This document shows, in pieces, positions 15,285 through 24,262 of a stretch of DNA of 36,638 nt. Made by a program: the position numbers and the translations under genes. The notes under the pieces are model-generated. The model saw only the letters and a list, made by a program, of their open reading frames with translations, searched no databases and was not told the DNA's origin. Each line of letters opens with the position of its first letter. The stretch's first letter is position 1. This stretch comes from an uncultured Lachnospiraceae bacterium (GTDB lineage: Bacteria > Bacillota > Clostridia > Lachnospirales > Lachnospiraceae), in NCBI GenBank assembly GCA_910586355.1, contig CAJUHJ010000022.1, forward strand, positions 1 to 36,638, in the 5' to 3' direction.

Positions 15285-17411
15285 TTACACATGCTCTGCC
15301 GGAATAAACACACGGTCCTGATAGACGTCTTTTTCCTTTTCTTTCTTTATTTTGGCTTCTTTGCAAAACTGCTCCTGTGAATTCACAAGAACTTTTCCTC
15401 TTTTATCTATTTTTTCGTATTGCCCGTCCTTATTTAAAATATGCGCTTTTACATTATCTGCCAATTCTACTTCCAATATATGGTATACGCTCTTTTTTAT
15501 TTCTTCCTCTTCGACTGGAAATAAAATCTCCACACGGCGGTCTAAATTCCTTGGCATCCAGTCTGCGCTGCCCATATAAAACTCTGGCTGGCCGTCGTTT
15601 AGAAAATAGAAAATCCGGCTGTGCTCTAAGAAATTTCCGACAATTGAACGCACCCTGATATTCTCACTGATTCCCTCAATTCCCACTTTCAAACAGCAGA
15701 TACCCCGAATAATCAAATCTATTTTTACGCCTGCCGCCGAAGCTTCATATAACGCCGCGATAATTCCTTTATCGCAAAGAGAATTCATTTTTGCAATAAT
15801 TCTGCCTTCTTTCCCCTCTTTTGCATATTTTGTCTCTCTGCTGATTAATTTCAAAAACTTCTTCCTAAGCCAAATCGGGGCTACCACAAGGCTGTTCCAG
15901 GACAACGGCTCCGAATAACCGGAAAGCATATTAAAGACTGCCGTAGCATCTTCTCCAATGGACTCTGAACAAGTAAAAATACCGCAGTCGGTATAAAGTT
16001 TTGCCGTAGAATCATTATAATTTCCAGTTCCAAGATGAACATATCTGCGGATGCCCTCTTCTTCCCTGCGGACGACCATCGCAATCTTACTGTGCGTTTT
16101 TAATCCTACCAGGCCATAAATGACATGACAGCCTGCCTGCTCTAATTTTTTTGCCCAGACGATATTATGTTCTTCATCAAAACGCGCTTTTAACTCTACT
16201 AAAACAAAGACCTGTTTGCCATTTTCCGCTGCCTGCGCCAAAGACGCAATAATCGGTGAATTTCCGCTGACGCGGTAAAGCGTCTGCTTGATTGCAAGCA
16301 CATCCTTATCCATAGACGCCTGCCGGATAAATTCTACAACCGGGTCAAACGTGTGATAGGGATGATGCATAAAAATATCGCCTCTGCGGATTGCCGTAAA
16401 AATATCTTCTTCAGGATGTATCTGAGGCACCGGCTGCGGACGGAATTTCTTATATCTTAAATGATCACAATCTTCCAAATCATACAGTTTCATTACAAAA
16501 GTCAGGTCAAGCGGCCCATTGATTTCATAAATATCCTCATCTTTGACATGCAGCTCTTCTTTTAAAATCGAAAGAAGCTGCTCTTCTATCCCCTCTTCTA
16601 CCTCTAAACGGATGACCTCTCCCCACTGGCGTTTTTTCAGCTGCTTTTGAATCTCTTTTAACAAATCGGCCGCCTCGTCTTCGTCAATTGGCAAATCTGC
16701 ATTGCGCATAATCCGGTAAGGAAACGCACAGACAACTTTAAAATTCAAAAACAGTTTTGAAATATTACGCTCAATCATCTGCTCTAACAGAATAAAAGTC
16801 CTGCCGTTTTCGATTGCAGAAGGTATCTCTACTATACGCGGCAGTACGGAAGGCACCTGTACCGTTGCAAATTCAATTTCCTGGTCGCTGCCTTTGCGTT
16901 TAATCAAAGCTCCAATATTTAACGTTTTATTCCGAATCAACGGAAACGGTTTTGAGGCGTCTACCGCCATCGGGGTAAGTACCGGATATACACTGTCCTG
17001 AAAATAATTGTCCACAAATGCTTTCTGCTTTTCATTGAGCGCCTCATGGGCGTGGATAATTTCAATGTTCTGCTCTTTTAATAAAGGAAGCATAGAACGG
17101 TTATACGTAAAATACTGGGAATCTACAAGCGCCCTTGTCGCCGCATTGATTGCCGCTAACTGCTCGGACGCAGTCATGCCGGCAATATCCTTTTTCTTAT
17201 ACCCTGCATGTACCATATCTTTTAGAGATGCAACGCGCACCATAAAAAATTCATCTAAATTCGATGATGTAATACCCACAAATTTTAAGCGTTCCAATAG
17301 AGGAATCGTCTTATCTTTTGCCTCATATAACACGCGGGAATTAAATTTCAGCCAGCTTAATTCCCGATTTTCATAATAATTTGAATTTGTAAAATCTTTG
17401 TCTTTTTCCAT
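15285..17411 (-). CDS. ppk1: polyphosphate kinase
   Basis: PPK1 reversibly transfers the terminal phosphate of ATP to polyphosphate. The protein has 708 residues, the normal length. The N-terminal domain opens YYENRELSWLKFNSRVL, as in the family. The catalytic domains contain GLKTHSKIAMVVRR with the histidine that carries phosphate, YVHLGTGNYND, and the second active-site histidine in NFLEHSRIFYF, followed by MGSADWMPRNLDRRVEI. It starts 12 nt after the Ppx/GppA stop, so polyphosphate synthesis and hydrolysis are transcribed together. It is the last gene of the four-gene operon that begins with pheA. Confidence 0.96.
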   Translation of the reverse strand: MEKDKDFTNSNYYENRELSWLKFNSRVLYEAKDKTIPLLERLKFVGITSSNLDEFFMVRVASLKDMVHAGYKKKDIAGMTASEQLAAINAATRALVDSQYFTYNRSMLPLLKEQNIEIIHAHEALNEKQKAFVDNYFQDSVYPVLTPMAVDASKPFPLIRNKTLNIGALIKRKGSDQEIEFATVQVPSVLPRIVEIPSAIENGRTFILLEQMIERNISKLFLNFKVVCAFPYRIMRNADLPIDEDEAADLLKEIQKQLKKRQWGEVIRLEVEEGIEEQLLSILKEELHVKDEDIYEINGPLDLTFVMKLYDLEDCDHLRYKKFRPQPVPQIHPEEDIFTAIRRGDIFMHHPYHTFDPVVEFIRQASMDKDVLAIKQTLYRVSGNSPIIASLAQAAENGKQVFVLVELKARFDEEHNIVWAKKLEQAGCHVIYGLVGLKTHSKIAMVVRREEEGIRRYVHLGTGNYNDSTAKLYTDCGIFTCSESIGEDATAVFNMLSGYSEPLSWNSLVVAPIWLRKKFLKLISRETKYAKEGKEGRIIAKMNSLCDKGIIAALYEASAAGVKIDLIIRGICCLKVGIEGISENIRVRSIVGNFLEHSRIFYFLNDGQPEFYMGSADWMPRNLDRRVEILFPVEEEEIKKSVYHILEVELADNVKAHILNKDGQYEKIDKRGKVLVNSQEQFCKEAKIKKEKEKDVYQDRVFIPAEHV

Positions 17412-17423
17412 AACGATTCCCCC

Positions 17424-18950
17424 TTAACGAAATACACGTTTTTCCCGAATCACGGGTTTGATGCCAAATACGCGCTCAAAAAAATCTGCCTTGGCAGCAA
17501 ACAGCTCTTTTTCTAATGTAATATCATCTATGGTTGCGATTGTAATTACAAGCTCTTTTCCATGAATCGCCGCCTTGACATTTTTAAATTTCTGCTTATG
17601 GCTTCTGTCCATGGCATTGGATACCCTAAGAATTGCAGCAAGTTTTGCCACTACCATATAACTTTCTTCATCTAATTTATCTGATAAATTTTCATAATCT
17701 TCTAACGGATATGTATTATATAATACAACGCAGGCCGTAATTTCACGCTCTAAATGCGTCAACCCAATAATTTCTGACTCCATAATAATATGATACGCGC
17801 ACTCCGGCCCATGCGCCAGACTAATATACTTTCCGCAATCGTGCAGAATCGCCGCTGCCTGTAACAAAAGCCGTTCCCTTCTTCCCATACCATGTACTTT
17901 TTTCATCGCATCAAAGACCAAAGCTGACATACCAGAAAGCGCGTCTATATGAGGCGAAAAACTTTCGTAACGTTTGGAAAGCTGCCTGGCGGCGGAAAGA
18001 ATATCTTCATCAAAGTCATGCGCCGACTTCATCATATGGTTTTTTTCTGCATAATCATATGCCATGCCATCGCTGACACTGACGCCGGGCGTCCAGATTT
18101 CTTCTGCTCCTAACTCTTCGACAAGCCTTGTAAACATGACAATATACGGAACCAGCAATGGGTCGTTTTCATTCGTCATATCCAGCTCTGCTGCAATCTG
18201 CGCAACATTTTTCTTGTACATCTTGCGCATTGTTTTTAAAAATTTTTCAGAACTAACGATTTTATCGCTCTTTTTTTCCACCTTTTTCATCAAATCCATA
18301 ATGTATTCTCCGGTGAAAATAATATATTTCATCTTGTAATCTTTTAAATACAATGCTTTAAATACTTCCAGTTCTTTATTTACCAATTCTTCCAACTGAT
18401 TCTCATAATGGACAACGGCATGTTTGACTGCAGAAAGCTTTTCTCTAAGACGCATAGTGCCAAGCGCCATATGCTGTGTCAACACGACCCTCCCATTTGA
18501 AAATAACGTAATCTGAAGGCTCCCGCCCCCTACGTCTACTACAGCGGCTCCCTGTTTTGTCATTTCGTCAAATTCCTGACGGAACGCTATGGATTTATAA
18601 CCGATAAACCGGTGTTCTGAATTACTAGGCACCTGAATCCGGATTCCAGTTCGGATAAAAAGCTGGTCCAGCACGAATAATTCATTTTTAATCCCCCGAA
18701 ACATACCCCCGGCATAGGCGGTATAATCGTCTATATGATAACTTTCCATTATTTTTTTATATCCGGCGAGTATACTGCTGAGTTCTTCCATCAATTCATA
18801 GCCGATATACCCTTTTTGGTAAGAATCTTTGCCGATTTCCAATCTGGCCCTGACATGGTCGATTTCCCGAATCGACTTTCGGGCAGCCAGCTCAAATATC
18901 TTTAAACTTACTTCGTAAGACCCAATATAAATTGCTGCAAATAATTTCAT
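17424..18950 (-). CDS. Ppx/GppA family phosphatase with HD domain
   Basis: Ppx/GppA enzymes release phosphate from polyphosphate or from pppGpp. The N-terminal actin-like fold has the first phosphate loop (AAIYIGSYEVSLKIFE) and VDVGGGSLQITLF. The C-terminal half is an HD-type domain with LHDCGKYIS and LTHLEREI, common in the longer members. The exact substrate cannot be read from the sequence, but being next to ppk favours polyphosphate. I choose the ATG at 18950, which overlaps the TGA of the upstream ATPase (ATGA) and has GGAAGG at correct spacing. A GTG two codons earlier is possible. 508 residues. Confidence 0.9.
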   Translation of the reverse strand: MKLFAAIYIGSYEVSLKIFELAARKSIREIDHVRARLEIGKDSYQKGYIGYELMEELSSILAGYKKIMESYHIDDYTAYAGGMFRGIKNELFVLDQLFIRTGIRIQVPSNSEHRFIGYKSIAFRQEFDEMTKQGAAVVDVGGGSLQITLFSNGRVVLTQHMALGTMRLREKLSAVKHAVVHYENQLEELVNKELEVFKALYLKDYKMKYIIFTGEYIMDLMKKVEKKSDKIVSSEKFLKTMRKMYKKNVAQIAAELDMTNENDPLLVPYIVMFTRLVEELGAEEIWTPGVSVSDGMAYDYAEKNHMMKSAHDFDEDILSAARQLSKRYESFSPHIDALSGMSALVFDAMKKVHGMGRRERLLLQAAAILHDCGKYISLAHGPECAYHIIMESEIIGLTHLEREITACVVLYNTYPLEDYENLSDKLDEESYMVVAKLAAILRVSNAMDRSHKQKFKNVKAAIHGKELVITIATIDDITLEKELFAAKADFFERVFGIKPVIREKRVFR

Positions 18951-20248
18951 TCGCACCCTTCCTTTCCAAGCAGATGGTCGATAAACTGCTGTGCCGTCCT
19001 TCCGGAACGTCCCCCATGGCTAAGCTCCCATTTACCGGCCCGTGCCAACAATTCTTCCTCTTCCATAGATATTTGATGCTTTTTCGCAAGCGCCGTGACA
19101 ATCTGTCCATACTGCTTTTTATCTGGCGCGCCAAAATAAATCTGTACGCCAAACCGCGCGGCAAGTGAAAGTTTTTCCTGTACGGTATCGTTGTTGTGCA
19201 GATCATCAGAAAGCGACGGTTTATCTGAAAAATTTTCCCGAATCAGATGCCTGCGGTTTGATGTTGCATAAATCAATATATTATCCGGTTTTTTCTCCAA
19301 TCCGCCTTCAATCACAGCTTTCAGGTACTTGTATTCAATCTCGAAATCTTCAAACGATAAGTCGTCCATATAAATAATAAATTTATAATTCCGATTTTTA
19401 ATCTGGGCAATCACATCATGCAAATCCTGAAACTGATGCTTATATAATTCTATAATACGAAGCCCATTCTCATAATATTGGTTTGCAACCGCTTTAATAC
19501 TCGTCGATTTTCCCGTCCCCGCATCTCCGAATAAAAGGCAGTTATTCGCTTTTTTCCCTTTGACAAAAGCATCCGTATTATCCATTAATTTTTTCTTGGC
19601 AAATTCATATCCGGTCAAGTCATTTAGCCTGACGTCCGCTATATTTGTAATTGGGACAATTACCGCCCCTTTTTTTGTATGCTCTATCCGAAACGCTTTA
19701 TGCAGCCCAATCTTTCCCGTCCCAAAATCCTGATAAAACTGCGTCACTGCATGTAAAAAAGCCGTTTCATCTTCCGCTTCTTTTAATTGAAGGGACAGCG
19801 CTAAGATACGCTTTATCATGCGTTGGTTCAACATCTTTGCGCTGGATAAATCTCCTTTAAAATCTGCAATCATTTCCACCCCAAAAACGCCATACGCCTC
19901 CTCAAACATAGATAAATCAAAATCAAATACTTCTTTTAAGAGCGCAAAATCATGCTGCGCCGCTTCGACAAGCGTCCCTTGTGCCTTTCCCCTGATTTCA
20001 CATGCCCTGCTATATGGATTCTCGTGGTTTACAAGCAGATACGTCAAATAAACCTGCCATAAATTTCCCCAAAAACCATAGTCTGCTGCAAATGCAAGCA
20101 GCTCATGCAGACACTTATAAAATTCCTTTGACATTTTTTCTTTCTTTTTGCAGTCTTTCTTGGTATGCGCCATCAAAGCTACAAAACGAGAAAACAAATT
20201 ACTGTCGTCTAAATTTCTATATAAGATAAATTCTCTGATTCCGTCCAT
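18947..20248 (-). CDS. AAA-type ATPase, DUF815 family
   Basis: A 433-residue P-loop ATPase. Walker A is GDAGTGKS (241-248), and the Walker B-like segment is FIIYMDDLSFE with D295-D296. An N-terminal helical region of about 200 residues precedes the ATPase core, as in DUF815 proteins. Cellular role is unknown, although family members look like small AAA chaperone or helicase-loader-type ATPases. Its stop overlaps the start of the Ppx/GppA gene by 4 nt, so the two are translationally coupled. pheA ends 24 nt upstream of it. Confidence 0.85.
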   Translation of the reverse strand: MDGIREFILYRNLDDSNLFSRFVALMAHTKKDCKKKEKMSKEFYKCLHELLAFAADYGFWGNLWQVYLTYLLVNHENPYSRACEIRGKAQGTLVEAAQHDFALLKEVFDFDLSMFEEAYGVFGVEMIADFKGDLSSAKMLNQRMIKRILALSLQLKEAEDETAFLHAVTQFYQDFGTGKIGLHKAFRIEHTKKGAVIVPITNIADVRLNDLTGYEFAKKKLMDNTDAFVKGKKANNCLLFGDAGTGKSTSIKAVANQYYENGLRIIELYKHQFQDLHDVIAQIKNRNYKFIIYMDDLSFEDFEIEYKYLKAVIEGGLEKKPDNILIYATSNRRHLIRENFSDKPSLSDDLHNNDTVQEKLSLAARFGVQIYFGAPDKKQYGQIVTALAKKHQISMEEEELLARAGKWELSHGGRSGRTAQQFIDHLLGKEGCE

Positions 20249-20272
20249 ATCCGCCCCTCTTTTCTGTTTCAG

Positions 20273-21244
20273 TTAATAATTTCCAAGGATACGAAGCCCC
20301 TCTGTTTCCTCTCTCAGTCCGTTTAGTGCATTTTTAACAGCCGTATCAAATAAATTTCCTTCAAAGTCAATAAAAAAACGATATTCCCATGTCTTCCCCT
20401 GAATTGGCCGGGATTCGATTTTATTCATATTCAGGCCATGGCAGATAAAATGAGAAAGCGTTTGGTACAAAGAACCGCTTTTATGAGGAATTTCAAAACA
20501 AATACTGATTTTTTCTGCATCTTTTTTAAACATTTTTTGTCCGGAAACAATGATAAATCTGGTAGAATTTGACGTATTGTTCTGAATTCCTTTTGCTAAT
20601 ACTTTAAGCCCGTAAATATCTGCCGTAATCTTTGCTGCAATCGCCGCTTTATTTTTCCGGCAGTCCTCTTTTATCTTTTTCGCGGAACCCGCGGTATTTT
20701 TCATACTGTGTTTTTCCCAGTCCGGATGCGCTTGCAAATACTTTGAACACTGCATTAACGCCTGCGGATGGGAATAAACGTCCGTTATATCTGCAAGGTG
20801 TGCATCCGTCCATCCAATCAGGCAATGGTCAATTTTTATTATCTGCTCTCCAACAATATAATTATCGTACTCTGTCAAAAGGTCAAAATTTTCTGACACA
20901 ATTCCGGCAGAAGAATTTTCAATTGGCAGCACTGCATAATCCGCATTTTTTTCTGCAATCGCCTCCATTGCATCCCTCCAGGTATCCACATGAAAACTTT
21001 TTGACCCCGTCCCAAAAAATTCCCAAAGCGCCTGCTGGCTGTATGCGCCTTCCACTCCTTGAAAAACAACTTTTGCATCTTTAAAATCAAATGATTCCAC
21101 AGAATGAAATCCAAACAGATTAGAATGATGTTCAAAAAAACATCCTGCCGCCATCTCCATAAGCTGCGTCCGTTTTTGATACAAGTTTGCAATTTCCATA
21201 TCCAACTCTGCCAGTTTTTTGCGAATATTGATGTGCTCTTCCAT
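20273..21244 (-). CDS. pheA: prephenate dehydratase with vestigial chorismate mutase N-terminus
   Basis: Prephenate dehydratase converts prephenate to phenylpyruvate in phenylalanine synthesis. The catalytic part (about 58-235) has VVFQGVEGAYSQQA, VLPIENSSAG and the NSTRF motif. A C-terminal ACT domain carries ESRP, the phenylalanine-binding motif, so feedback inhibition is expected. The first 40 residues (IRKKLAELDMEIANLYQKRTQLM) look like helix 1 of a chorismate mutase domain, but the rest of that roughly 90-residue domain is missing. At 323 residues it is shorter than fused P-proteins, so mutase activity is unlikely. First gene of the unit with DUF815, Ppx and PPK. Confidence 0.9.
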   Translation of the reverse strand: MEEHINIRKKLAELDMEIANLYQKRTQLMEMAAGCFFEHHSNLFGFHSVESFDFKDAKVVFQGVEGAYSQQALWEFFGTGSKSFHVDTWRDAMEAIAEKNADYAVLPIENSSAGIVSENFDLLTEYDNYIVGEQIIKIDHCLIGWTDAHLADITDVYSHPQALMQCSKYLQAHPDWEKHSMKNTAGSAKKIKEDCRKNKAAIAAKITADIYGLKVLAKGIQNNTSNSTRFIIVSGQKMFKKDAEKISICFEIPHKSGSLYQTLSHFICHGLNMNKIESRPIQGKTWEYRFFIDFEGNLFDTAVKNALNGLREETEGLRILGNY

Positions 21245-21321
21245 ATTCCCCTCCGTATCAAGTACAGTAATATCTTACTTCTTATTTTATAACAATCTGC
21301 TTCAGATAGCAAGACAGCAGC

Positions 21322-21350
21322 TTGCAACTTCTGACTTTTACAGTTATAAT
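21322..21350 (+). promoter_or_regulatory. sigma-A promoter of the DUF5050 gene
   Basis: TTGCAA (21322-21327), 17-nt spacer, TATAAT (21345-21350), 33 nt before the ATG. On the opposite strand TTGCTA-N17-TAAAAT can be read as the pheA promoter, so the 139-bp gap holds divergent promoters. Confidence 0.7.
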
Positions 21351-21383
21351 TGAAAACGTAAATAATGAAAAGGAGGAATTCAA

Positions 21384-22403
21384 ATGAAAAAGAAAATAAT
21401 TGTGATTTCAATTATCCTTGTACTGATTCTTTCAGCTGCAGGCATTGCAGGATACCAGCACCATTTAAAAAAGCAAAGATACAACGATTCCTATGTCAAC
21501 GGAAATACAGCGGGCAATCTTTATAATTATGGTATGTTCTGCGAACATAACGGCACGATTTATTTCAGCAATCCAAATGACAGTTATCGTCTCTACTCTA
21601 TGAATCAGAATGGAGATGAAATCAAAAAACTATGCGACGACAGCGTAGCGTTTCTCAATGCAGACGACAATTATGTCTATTATGTCCGCCGCAATCTTAA
21701 TTTTAGTACAACCCTTTCTACTTTCAATTTAAGCACAAGCGGACTTTGCAGTTTCAACTTACGCTCAAAGAAAATACAAATATTAGATACCGACCCATCC
21801 ATGTATGCGTCTTTGATTGGTAATTATATTTATTATATTCACTATAATACGGATAACGCCTCTACGCTCTACCGTATCAAAATCGACGGAACGGAACAAG
21901 AGGAAATCGACAAAAATCCATATTTTACCTGTTCCACAAATGGAAAATATTTTTATTTTAACGGTCTTTCCAACAATCATAACATTTACCAAATGGATAC
22001 CATATCTAAAAACGCGCAGCTTATTTGCGAGGGCAATTACTGGATGCCGACTGCCGACAACGAACATATTTACTTTTTGGACTGTGAGCAGGATTACGCC
22101 CTCGTACAACTAGGCCTGTCCGAAGCCGAACCCAAAGTAATCATCAAAGACCGCATTGAGACCTATAATGTATACGGCGATACCATTTATTTTCAGAAAA
22201 ATAACCTAAACGGAGATTCCGCTTTCTGCTCCGTAAAAAAAGACGGCAGCGGCTATACGGAAATTAAAAAAGGCGATTTCAACCAGATTAACGCAACTTC
22301 CAAATACATCTACTTTGCTCCGGCAGGCGTGGATAACCTAATGTACCGAATTCCCGTCAATGGAGACAATACGGTTACGGAGTTCACCCCAATAAGCGAA
22401 TAA
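21384..22403 (+). CDS. membrane-anchored DUF5050 domain protein
   Basis: A 339-residue protein. Residues 4-23 form a hydrophobic segment (IIVISIILVLILSAAGIAGY) after MKKK, an N-terminal anchor or uncleaved signal, so the rest should be outside the cell. The remainder is made of repeated short units of the type IYFSN...LYSMNQNGDEIKKL, then IYYIHYN...LYRIKIDGTEQEEI and IYQMDTISKNAQLI. This is the blade pattern of a DUF5050 beta-propeller-like domain. Function is unknown, perhaps binding a ligand or wall component. AAGGAGG lies before the ATG. Single gene with its own promoter and terminator. Confidence 0.8.
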   Translation: MKKKIIVISIILVLILSAAGIAGYQHHLKKQRYNDSYVNGNTAGNLYNYGMFCEHNGTIYFSNPNDSYRLYSMNQNGDEIKKLCDDSVAFLNADDNYVYYVRRNLNFSTTLSTFNLSTSGLCSFNLRSKKIQILDTDPSMYASLIGNYIYYIHYNTDNASTLYRIKIDGTEQEEIDKNPYFTCSTNGKYFYFNGLSNNHNIYQMDTISKNAQLICEGNYWMPTADNEHIYFLDCEQDYALVQLGLSEAEPKVIIKDRIETYNVYGDTIYFQKNNLNGDSAFCSVKKDGSGYTEIKKGDFNQINATSKYIYFAPAGVDNLMYRIPVNGDNTVTEFTPISE

Positions 22404-22419
22404 TCCTACCCTATTTCAT

Positions 22420-22450
22420 TTCTGCCAACTGTGACACATAGTTGGCAGAA
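22420..22450 (+). terminator. terminator of the DUF5050 gene
   Basis: TTCTGCCAACT and AGTTGGCAGAA form a perfect 11-bp stem with a 9-nt loop. It is followed by AATAGTTTT, a poor T run, but the stem is strong and well placed 16 nt after the stop codon. Confidence 0.75.
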
Positions 22451-22533
22451 AATAGTTTTCGCCGATTTCTATCTTCCTGTCTGCATTCTCATCTTAAATT
22501 ACCCAAATCGTAAAAATTAATTGCTCTACCCTA

Positions 22534-22561
22534 TTGACTTTTTTTTATTTTTCGTTACAAT
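22534..22561 (+). promoter_or_regulatory. promoter of the XRE-cupin/pot operon
   Basis: TTGACT (22534-22539), 16-nt spacer, TACAAT (22556-22561), about 65 nt before the regulator start. Directly downstream is a dyad GTTTA-N7-TAAAC (22573-22589) that could be the regulator's own operator at or just after the transcription start. Confidence 0.65.
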
Positions 22562-22572
22562 ATTTTTAGTTT

Positions 22573-22589
22573 GTTTATAATTAGTAAAC
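22573..22589. promoter_or_regulatory. possible operator of the XRE-cupin regulator
   Basis: The dyad GTTTATAATTAGTAAAC has 5-bp arms and a 7-nt centre and lies about 12 nt downstream of the -10 box. This position suits autorepression. AT-rich dyads arise by chance, so support is modest. Confidence 0.4.
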
Positions 22590-22625
22590 TTTAAATCTAC
22601 TATTAAAAATACAAAGGAGCCTGTC

Positions 22626-23165
22626 ATGGATATTGGAAAAAGAATGAAGGAGCTTCGGGTATTCTACGGACTTACCCAGCAGGAGCTTGCCGACCGTGCA
22701 GAACTGACAAAAGGATTTATCTCTCAGTTAGAGCGCAACCAAAACACCCCTTCTGTCAACACCCTGTTAGATATTATTCAATGTCTGGGCACTACGCCTG
22801 CAGAATTTTTTGCAGAAACGGGTCCGGAACAGATTGTATTTAAGAAAGAAGATTATTTTGAAAAGATTGATGAAGAACAAAAGACAATCATAGAATGGGT
22901 CATTCCAAACGCCCAAAAAAACACAATGGAACCGATACGGCTGACCTTAAAGCCCGGCGGAGCTTCTGAAGAATTAAATCCGCATGAAGGGGAAGAATTT
23001 GGTTATATTTTAAAAGGCGCCGTAAAGCTTACCTTCGGCGCCCAAAAATACACTCTCCATGCCGGAGAATCGTTTGCTTTCTCTTCTACCAAAAAACACC
23101 GGCTGGAAAATATCGGAAAAAACGATGCGGTTGTCCTTTGGATTACTACCCCGCCAAGTTTTTAA
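22626..23165 (+). CDS. XRE-family regulator with C-terminal cupin domain
   Basis: A 179-residue regulator. Residues 5-60 are an XRE helix-turn-helix (LTQQELADRAELTKGFISQLERNQNTPSVNTL). Residues about 105-175 are a cupin_2 barrel with HEGEEFGYILKGAVKL and AGESFAFSSTKKHRLEN. Proteins of this PuuR-like form often sit next to polyamine transport or catabolism genes and sense a small metabolite in the cupin pocket. It starts the potABCD unit, with potA 23 nt downstream, so it very likely controls polyamine uptake in response to polyamines (inference from context). AAAGGAG precedes the ATG. Confidence 0.9.
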   Translation: MDIGKRMKELRVFYGLTQQELADRAELTKGFISQLERNQNTPSVNTLLDIIQCLGTTPAEFFAETGPEQIVFKKEDYFEKIDEEQKTIIEWVIPNAQKNTMEPIRLTLKPGGASEELNPHEGEEFGYILKGAVKLTFGAQKYTLHAGESFAFSSTKKHRLENIGKNDAVVLWITTPPSF

Positions 23166-23188
23166 TTTTTTACATAAGGAGGACTACA

Positions 23189-24262
23189 ATGGAAAAAGAA
23201 TTCATCCATCTATCCCATCTTTTCAAATCGTTTGACAATACGCTGATTTTAGATGATTTGGATTTAAAAATACGAGAAAATGAATTTATGACGCTGCTTG
23301 GCCCCTCAGGTTGTGGAAAAACGACAACTCTGCGGCTTTTAGGCGGATTTGAAACGCCCGACGACGGCCAGATTTTTTTCGACGGCTCAGACATCACCTC
23401 TCTTCCGCCCAATGAACGGAAATTAAATACGGTATTTCAAAAGTACGCGCTGTTTCCCCATATGTCCATTGCAGAAAATATTGCGTTTGGTTTAAAAATC
23501 AGCAAAAAAAGCAACGCTTATATTACAGATAAAATTAAATATGCTTTAAAACTCGTAAATTTAGACGGATTTGAAAACAGAAGCGTTGATTCTTTAAGCG
23601 GTGGCCAGCAGCAGCGAATTGCCATTGCAAGAGCTATTGTCAACGAACCGAAAGTCCTGCTGCTTGACGAACCCTTAGGCGCGCTTGACTTAAAACTTAG
23701 ACAGGACATGCAGTATGAATTAATCCGCCTGAAAGAAGAACTCGGGATTACGTTTGTCTATGTCACGCACGACCAGGAAGAAGCGCTTACAATGTCCGAT
23801 AAAATTGTAGTTATGAACCAAGGCTATATTCAGCAGATTGGCACGCCGGAAGACATCTACAATGAACCGATCAATGCTTTTGTAGCTGATTTTATCGGTG
23901 AAAGCAATATCATTGACGGCATAATGGTAAAAGATGAACTGGTAGAAATCCTTGGCGTAAAAATTCCCTGTGTAGACACGGGATTTGGTCAGAACAAACC
24001 TGTCGACGTTGTAATTCGTCCTGAAGATGTGGAGCTGTCCGACACTGGAGAAGGTTTTATGGAAGGCGATGTGACGTCCATTATATTTAAAGGCGTCCAC
24101 TATGAAATTGAAGTTTCGGCAAACGGATATGACTGGCTGGTTCATACGACAAAAATGTTTCCCGTGGGCACACATGTGGGAATCCAGGTGATCCCATTTA
24201 ACATTCAGATTATGAATAAGCCGGAATCGAGTGATGAAAAGGCGGTGGAGTTAAATGTTTAA
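23189..24262 (+). CDS. potA: spermidine/putrescine ABC importer ATP-binding protein
   Basis: The ATPase subunit of the polyamine importer. Walker A GPSGCGKTT, signature LSGGQQQRIAIARA, Walker B VLLLDEPLGALDLK and the switch histidine (VTHDQEEA) are intact. A C-terminal TOBE-type regulatory domain follows (from about residue 250). The frame is open from 23138, but the ATG at 23189 has AAGGAGG upstream and gives the family start. 357 residues. It overlaps potB by 8 nt, so the two are coupled. Confidence 0.95.
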   Translation: MEKEFIHLSHLFKSFDNTLILDDLDLKIRENEFMTLLGPSGCGKTTTLRLLGGFETPDDGQIFFDGSDITSLPPNERKLNTVFQKYALFPHMSIAENIAFGLKISKKSNAYITDKIKYALKLVNLDGFENRSVDSLSGGQQQRIAIARAIVNEPKVLLLDEPLGALDLKLRQDMQYELIRLKEELGITFVYVTHDQEEALTMSDKIVVMNQGYIQQIGTPEDIYNEPINAFVADFIGESNIIDGIMVKDELVEILGVKIPCVDTGFGQNKPVDVVIRPEDVELSDTGEGFMEGDVTSIIFKGVHYEIEVSANGYDWLVHTTKMFPVGTHVGIQVIPFNIQIMNKPESSDEKAVELNV

